A DNA stretch of 64,000 nucleotides from Haliclystus octoradiatus (Eukaryota; Cnidaria; Staurozoa; Stauromedusae; Haliclystidae). Under the pieces are notes generated by a model. That model saw only the letters and a program-made list of their open reading frames with translations. It was not told the DNA's origin and did no database searches. The DNA is taken from NCBI GenBank assembly GCA_916610825.1, contig OU744446.1:3729001-3793000 (forward strand), written 5' to 3'. Positions 27,001 through 36,000 of the stretch are shown piece by piece (within the stretch, counting starts at the first letter, position 1; the number at the start of each line of letters is the position of its first letter). The position numbers and the translations under genes are program-made.

Positions 27001-30000
27001 AGTAAAACTTCTAACATGAGCTGCTATTGAATATTTATCTGCTTATTGAAGAATACAGGTAGTGTAATACAATTTATGAAAGATGAAATTATAACTCATA
27101 CAAATTTGCAAGAGAATTGAAATTCAGAAGAAATTAAGTTTTGAAAAATGGTAGGATTGCGGAAGGAAAAACTTTTATCAGAACTTGTATTTAGTATACA
27201 GGTCAACACTGTCTTAGCATACACATCTCAACAAGGGAGATAAAACGCCTACCTAGTTAGCTCTACATACTTGTAAACCAAGGTCTGACTAAAGTAGGAA
27301 TCCTGAAATGTCAGATTCCGGAAAACTAGAGCAAATTCAGAAGAAAATTGATATTTTTATGATTTCTTGGTCTAACCTCAAAAAAAATTCTGAAGAAAAT
27401 ATTGAAAAGCCTTTGGGACTCCAGAAAGCTGAACCTTTCGTCTGATCCTGTTGTAAACAGGGGCTATATTGATCACTGGGTATAATAAATCTACCTTGTC
27501 CTCTTTTGTAGAACATCATCTTTACTGACGTAATATTGTACTCCCATATCAACAACTGAGCATAAATTGTCATCAACTAGTGTCAACGACTAGAAATAAA
27601 ATAGAAAAATCATGTTACTAATATAAATAAACAATATCTGATGCTTATCATCAAATAAACATATTTTTAAATTCAGTCTGATCGTTTTCCAACACCTGCG
27701 GTGATTAATTCATTAAGAGCTCGAATCTGGTCTAATTATCAACACTGTCATTAATATTTCGCAAAGCAGAAATTTATCTTACAGATCCTAGCTATTGTAT
27801 TGTAGTACAAAATAGAACACGCAGGGTCTGATAAATAATTTTGCCTTCCGAGATCCAAAGATTTTCGAAGTGAAACCTTCAGATTTTTTCCCGGACACAT
27901 AATGAAGAAAGCTCGGTCTGATGTTGTTTTCATTGTCAATGCTCCATCCAGTTTAGACGTGAACTTGTAAAGAAATATTTTAGAGCTTGCTGTAAATGTA
28001 AACAAACACTGATAATCGATTTGGAAATGTACAAATAAGCTTCAAAAGTCCACCAAAGGTTATAATATGTTCTTAATTTTTAGTAGGAATCATATTCAAA
28101 AAGTTGATCATTGGATGCCTACAAATTTCAACTCAGCCTTCCGCAATCTAGGATCATAGGATCACAACTTTTATGAAACCCTGAAAACAAGTACCGGTAG
28201 CACTTCCATAACATCCTAATATCAAAATGCATCACAAATGCTCTCCTAGTTATGATTATAAATGAATACGAATCAAATGATTCGGCTATGACAAACAAAA
28301 CCCTGGTGAACAAGAACATTGCATTCAATCAGTGTTTGTCAACTTTTCACATGTTGATACGATACATTCGTGATAAATTACGACCATGTCAATACAGTAT
28401 TTGTCATCATACACATGCATGGTAAAAATTTGTTGAAAAGACATATATTGATATTTTTATAAATCAAGTAGCGTAAATTTTCCCGGCACAATCACTTATA
28501 TATAAACACCGGGGTTGCTCTATGAGGCACTCAAAAGGCGTAGGAAAATCACTTGCCGCCACCATTAAAAGCACAAGATGTTATACAGAATGATGAGTGT
28601 TTAAAATACAGTACAGTTATGAAAGGATAGAAATAGTAAAGAACTAAGAATTTAAAACGGCATTTAGGCTACTTGCACAGGTCCATGGGATATAAAAGGT
28701 TAAAATATGTGGAACTTGCTTAATTATAAAATGGACTATATACTATGAATAAAATTAATATAACAAAAATAAAGTTATTAAGAAATTTTGTTCTGTTTCA
28801 AAACTTATTGAATATTTTCTCCCAATTTGATAGTTTTGATAAATTATCACAACGAATCTGCAGCTTGGTTAACATATCCATTTCTTTGTGATTTTTACTC
28901 ATTTCATTATGTTAATCTCAGCAGTATGTATCACAGAGTCTTTGTCATCGACACATTTTGTCCCACCTAGGCTGAACATTTCCGAAATGTATTGTGGAGA
29001 CTTGTGTTTATTAAAGCCATACTGCACAGAACGTGTTTAACATTTGAATCCATAGTATAAAACATTCAGGTAATGTCTGACAAAAGTGGGGATCCTGGGA
29101 TCCTAGATCTCGGCAAGCTAGAGCAAGTCCTATCTGAAATTGTCAATGCTGTTACATTACCCAGCAAGGAAAAGGAATGAAAGTGACAATTGACATAAGA
29201 GACTTCGTTGTTGGAGAAAAAGCTATCGATGTAATACCTTATTATATGGAATTATAATTATATCTTGTATTAGTTAACATGTATATGCCTCATTATGAAA
29301 TCCAACCATGATGTTTCACAGTTCTATCACAAGTTTACCTAAATAGGCCTATGTAGCTATTCAAAGTCAAGTATGTTTAATATATCTTAAAGGATCAAAC
29401 AAGACCGGCAGCCTTTGTATGGAATTTTTTGAAATCTGATCTCGTAGCTTTTTTATTTACGTCATGTTATTTCAATGAATTGATGATATTTGAGCCGTGA
29501 ATTCTGAAACACAATTTCTAATACAGTCAAACCTGTTATAACAATCACCTCTATACAGTGGCAACCTGTCTATAGTGGTCACTCTTGCAATGTCTAAAAT
29601 AGTATTATTGAATCAAACCTGTATATAAAGGCCACCTGTGTATAGTGGTCAATTTTTCTACCTCTTGTAGCTGGCCGTTATATGCAGGTTTGACTGTATT
29701 GTAACATTTTTTGAAATACACAAAGCCAAGCAATAAGAGTTGAATATAAAGATGATGACAATCAGGGTTTCAAGACGACATATTTATGTCCTTAAAATCA
29801 TCATTCCATGAGAACAAGTCTGAAATTTTATCAGAATAATTCTTACCAAAAATATCGCGGTTCGAAAGGCAGACAAACGAACGGCTGGGCAACGGTCAGT
29901 AATAAAATTCAATTGGAATCAACTTTGTAGCAAACCACAATATCCAAACACCCAGAAATCACATATGATGTTTACTCTGTTTCGATCGAGGCTGATTTGA

Positions 30001-33000
30001 TGTTGTCAAAATGAACATTCGATGATTTCATCTTTGCAAGAAATATCACATTCATATATTTGTAAACAAAGCAACAGTACCAAATGTGCACATTTATCTA
30101 CACTATGCAGTCTTAGCAAATCACAAACACTTCTTTGTAGTTTTACTGCCATAAAAACATTTCTTGTGATATATTCCAGTTCCTAGTTTCCAGATTTTAT
30201 CGCTCTGAAAACTCAAAACCTAGTTGGTGAATTCACAACTGGTGTTTGAAAATGAGGTTTTGAAAAAAATGTTATTTTTTTCAAAACAATTATGGTCGGT
30301 CAATAGTGCCTCTTTAAATACATCTATAGGCCTATAGACTATCTAATCTGATTGCTAAAATGCAATATTTCCATTCAATCATTTTGGATTTTTATATCAG
30401 TGTGGGACACCTGAGTATCAAGATTACAAGTGACTAAGTGAATAGAACATCAAATGACTCTAGAGGTGGTTTCTATGGAAAGGTGACAATTAAAATCATT
30501 GAGTAAAGTCATTGAATAAAGACATTCATGCGAAGAATAAGTCACCATACCTTAACACCAGCCAAAATTACATTTTTTGCTACAAAAAGATAAATCACGT
30601 AGTTTATTATTATAATAAGTAATGAGTCTCACGCCTAACAAAACAAATTTTATCGGTAATATAACTTATGCATATTATTGTATGGATAAAAGCTTGGGCC
30701 TACAATTTTCTTGAAGGGGCATTAATGACTGGCGGGCTCTATGTGCTTAGAGTCACGTGTGTGTTTGTCGTTTGTATTGTTTCTGTGCCTGAAACCATGA
30801 TGAAACTTGAAATGAGAAGCTATGCCGAAGCCATGAATGAGATTGATTGCTTAATTTATGCTCAGCATAATTCAAGTTAAGCTCGTAGCGACCGCCGGTC
30901 AATGCTGCCCCTTTAAATGCACTTTAAATATTCTAGAATCAACATTTGGGGACTATTTAAAAAAAAAATGTTCAGGACTCTTTGAAAAGTGCAAGTTAAA
31001 ATTGCCAACGATTTAAATTGCATTTATCAGAATTTGCACTTATATCCAGAATTGTTCAATAAGGGCTTGACCATTTGAGTGGTAAATTCACTTTTTCGAA
31101 TTGCACTAAGCAGGCTACATTGTGTGTATTGTAAAATGATTAATGAGCAATTTGACACAAACATAGAAATGTTTAGTTACCTAGCTCAACACCAACACCA
31201 CCGACTCCAAATAAAATAACATCTGATGTAGCAAGTTGACGCATAGCATCATCACCAAGGACATATCTTTGACGACTGTTGGTTTGAAAAATATAAAGGG
31301 AGTTGATAACAGCAGGACTTGGTTGATATTTCCCCCATTTATAATGTCTTACCCCATAAAAATTAATTTTAGTTAATGCCCCACTTTTTATCTTCCCGGG
31401 GGAATATTACAAAAATTGGACTGTGATGTGACAGAGGTATAATTAATGATCTCCTGTACCTATACATACACTAAAATACATAGAAGAAGATCACGATGTA
31501 TCGAGAAACTAATCAATAGGGAGGTTTAGGTTTAGTACTGGTACAGCTAGGATTAAAAGGGAAACCCCTTTGGTCTGAAACCTGTACCGAACTCCTCGTT
31601 TCCGAACACATTTTGGCACGAAACATGAACCATGTTTTGATTCCATTGTTTTGATTTCTTTTTGTTTTACTTTTGGGCGGTTCCATCGTGTCTGACTGAC
31701 ATATCGGAAGATAATTTCGAATAGGGCATCAACATCCACGCAAAGTTTGATCAATTATTATTTCTTACAAATAAGGAGTGGCAAAAACATTCCCACAAAG
31801 TAAAAATATTCACAATAACTCGAAATATGAATAAACTACAGCAAGTTTAAGGTCCGTGTCTGACTGACACGGACGCTCGTCATTTTGCCAATTGGAGATG
31901 AACATTTGTAGATTTCTGCGAAGTGTTGGCATAAAGAAGAATAAAATCACTCTCATCATGTTCTTAAGATACTATACTTTACAATGTTATTCATTTTATT
32001 AAATACTTTCAAAATATATACGGCAATAAACAAATGTTTCTCGTGTCTGACTGACAAGATTTCGTGTCTGGCTAACCTCTCCGAAGCAGTTTGTGTCTGA
32101 CTGACATAACTTGACATAAAACACAAGCAATACACTTTTATTAAAACTTTTATATATTCCTTCCAAATCTATAATCATCATGTAATGTAAATTGGTTGTT
32201 CTTTTTGTTAAAAATGTAGCACACACACAGATAATAGTCTAAACAATAAGCCCAAGTGAACTGCCATTTCCATTTTGCATGCGATAAAACAGTCAACAAG
32301 CATGACTAAATATTGACGACAGCGACCTCAAATTACCACGTGGTGTGAAGTGTCCAAAACAACGGGTAGGCGGTCACACGGCTTCTTTGATTATATGATC
32401 ATTACGGTATTAGCTTTGAGATGCCGACTGTTGCGCTTAGATCAAAACTGTCCGTATGAATATTTTCTGTCAGTCAGACACGCTGATTTAAAGGATGACG
32501 TTGAAGAAAAGAGCAATATTTCCAGCCAAATATGCAAATGAGCTATTTTCTACTTTGCATACGAAAGGATTTAGAGCGATTCCATGTTACGGACATTACG
32601 ATTCGGAGGAATTTTGATCATTTAAAGGCTGACATTAACTAGCAGGAATGAGATAGAAACTAGCAAAGGCAAACCACTCCATGTTTATAGCTAGATGTAT
32701 CATTATACAAGCTGAGAACAAGATCACTTCCTTCCTTTGAAATAAATTTAGAGTTTGAAATTTGTTACGGACATTACACTGAAAAGGACATGGTTTTTGT
32801 AGGTCTTTTTGAAAGTCAAAAATCTTCTGAATGAATATTCATTTAAATCAAAACTAAGTACTACATCACTTGCAAGAAGCAGTTTGTTACAGTAGGCTAT
32901 GCAGATAGTCACCATCAGCTTCCTAACATATTTTTTTTTCTTCTAATTATGTTACGGACATTACTCAGAAATGTTACGGACATTAATATTTTGTCCGGCA

Positions 33001-36000
33001 ACTAAAATCAATTAAAACAACAGTTATAACCAGAAAATAACCCATTATACTCCCTGATGTAGCACAATTTGCACTGTATAAAACATTAACAACTGTTCAA
33101 CATCAAAAAACTTTAATTGAATCTGATTACAGTCATGTCATCTTATCACACTGTTTTTGCAACTATTTTATGTCATTAAAACCAAACATATTTATAAAGG
33201 CTGTAAGAATATTTTGATAATTTGTCTACTTTCCCCAATTCTCTTCCAATTCAGTTACTTTATATGTACCTCTATTATTCACAGGGACAGGAAAGTCAAT
33301 CATTTGACAAATATCTTCTGTTCGATAGTCGATTTGGTCATCTATGTTTGGCCATTTCCAGCCTCCAGCACATCTTTGCATAGATCGAATTTCAGCTCCA
33401 ACATTTTGATACACTTTTGTTATCACCCCTGGAAATTTCTCACCTTCATACTTGAAGATAACATAGTCCCCTTCATTATAAACTATTTCTGTAGCTAGGT
33501 CATTGCAATTATCACTACCGCAAGCATCATCTTCCTCTTCTTCATGCTGCAGAGAATACTTTTTACATACAACCTCTCCATTAGAAACAGCAACATAGTG
33601 TTGCTGTTTTATTCCTTTTATGGCACACGAAGAGGCAAACATATCTGCAAGATCTAATGATTGTGTATCTGATATGATTTCTTTTGCAGATATTTTGATA
33701 ACATCTATTTTGTGTTCCAAATCTTTGGCAACTGTACAGAAATCATCAAGCGATCGCACAATTAATTTTCTACTTAATGTAGCCATCCAAACGTCTCTTT
33801 TTACACTACCATCAATCCCATCCACTGCACCTTTACCATGGGACGATGCAAAAAAATGCCAAGCTAACTTGTTCAGCTCGTTATCTTTGTACAACTTTGG
33901 GAGGTAGTTGAATACATACTGGTTTTTAAACTGGGATGAAGGATCATCCGAAAATATGTCAAATTCTGTAATGTTGTGATCTTTTTTAAATGTTGATATT
34001 ATTCTGTGCATGAAAACAATGACTGCTGTTTTATCATGGTCAAGATCATTTGTCACAAACACCATTGACTTTTGGTGATGCTGCAACCAAACACTCACTG
34101 TGAATATTGTAAGCTGGTCTTCGTTCCAGTGTGCCGATTGTACTTCACCTTGATCTTGCAAAGCATAGTTTTCACTGAAGTCAACTTGAATAAGTGCTCA
34201 TTTGGGTGCAACATTCAGCAGTTTACTTTGAAAAAAGTTACTTTGAGATCGTTTGATGAATACATGGATTAAAAAGTCAGGTAGCTTTTCAACGAGACTG
34301 TCGAGTGCGATTGCAACGGTGCCATTAATGCATTTCTTTTCAACTCTCTTTGCTTTTTTTCGTTGTCCAGCTAACACGTCGCTCCTTGCTTTTTTCCTTG
34401 GATGTATGTCTGTCACATCAACTTCTTCACGTATCCACTGTGTCCAATCCATTGAACTATTCAAAAGTGAGCTTGAAAATCCATTGAGCCACTCATCTAT
34501 CTTATTTGCGCACTTTTCACAAAACCCAAACATGCATTGCTCCAATGAAGACGAGCAGACAAAGTTGTCAACAAACTGACTTGAAAAACTTGAGAAATTT
34601 GGTAAAACCTTGTGTAAAGCATCACACAATAGAACTATGTTTTCGTGATAAATGCATAAACATGCTTCCTTGGGGGTATCCTTTCTGAGCAGGACGTTTG
34701 CTGGTCTAAATTCAGCAAATTTTGATTTTCCAATTTTAATTGAGGGGTTGTCTTTCACAAACAAGGCATGTGTCTCATTAATTGGATAATATAAATGTCT
34801 TTTTTGTAATCTGATTTTTCCATCGTCTTTCCAAACCGTTACATAGTCCCTTATTCCTGGTGCCTGTCTAGAAATATCATCACGACAGTAGAAATCATAA
34901 ACTTTGTCTTCTGTCTCTTTTGGCGTTACATTTTTGGGACTTGAATCAGATGACGAAGTCGGTGATACGATGCCAACTTTCTCAGCAAGTTTGCCTATTA
35001 CAGCTCTTTTTCTTCTTGGGCTGTGGGGAAGATGCCTGGATGCGCGTGCAATTGCTTTTCCTAGTGAATGTTGGTTATTGTACACTGCAAGCCCGTTGTC
35101 AAATTCTAACTGCTTTTGAGCATTCTTTTTACGGAATTTTGACACACGATTTCTATTCAACATATCATTGTGTGCCTTGACAGCTGCAGAAAGACAAGTA
35201 CCGTTCTTTGCCTTTGCTCTTGATTTTCTTTTCCTTTCCTTGTCTTTGGCTTTTGTAGCTTCATACTTGGCTTCATCATTCTTCAATTTTTCCCGATGTT
35301 TCTTGACACGAGATTTTGGTGATTGAGATGGTGGCATATTTTTCTAATCAAACAACTTTTATTCAATCAAACAATTATAGTAGAACTTTCAAATTTGATA
35401 ACTTTAATAAAATATGCAGAACTACAGAATAACCAAAAAGAAGTAGCACAATTTTCAGTCACATGCTTTTGGGCATCTTGATTTGAACTCTCTAATTTCA
35501 TTTTACCTAGCCTCTTAATCATGCAAACTGTTACCCAGGCCCAGAGCAGCAGTATGCTTGATTGTGCTTTAAGTACCTCCTCCAATATGGCCCATTAATC
35601 AAAACAAATAGTAGCATTTGCAATGTAATGTCCGTAACGTAATGTCCGTAATGTAATGTCCGTAACAACAAAACATATGAATTAATTTAAAATTTCATTT
35701 AAACACTTGATCATATTGCCACAATTGCTTCTAAAACAGAGGTTTGAAGAAATGGAAGCAATTGCAATATTACTATGTGTTTTAAATTGAAAATTGTGAA
35801 ATATTGTTACGGACATTACATGGCTCAAAGCATTACAATATTTCAAAAATTTGATGGGTTTCAACAATACATTCTGCTCAAAATGTCACCTATTCTAAAA
35901 AAGGCCTACTCATGATTTAGGAAAACACAGCCTAATGCTTAGATGAATTTCCTGGGATTTGAATTTTTCTACATAAAAAGCGCGATTTTCAGCGCTATAG

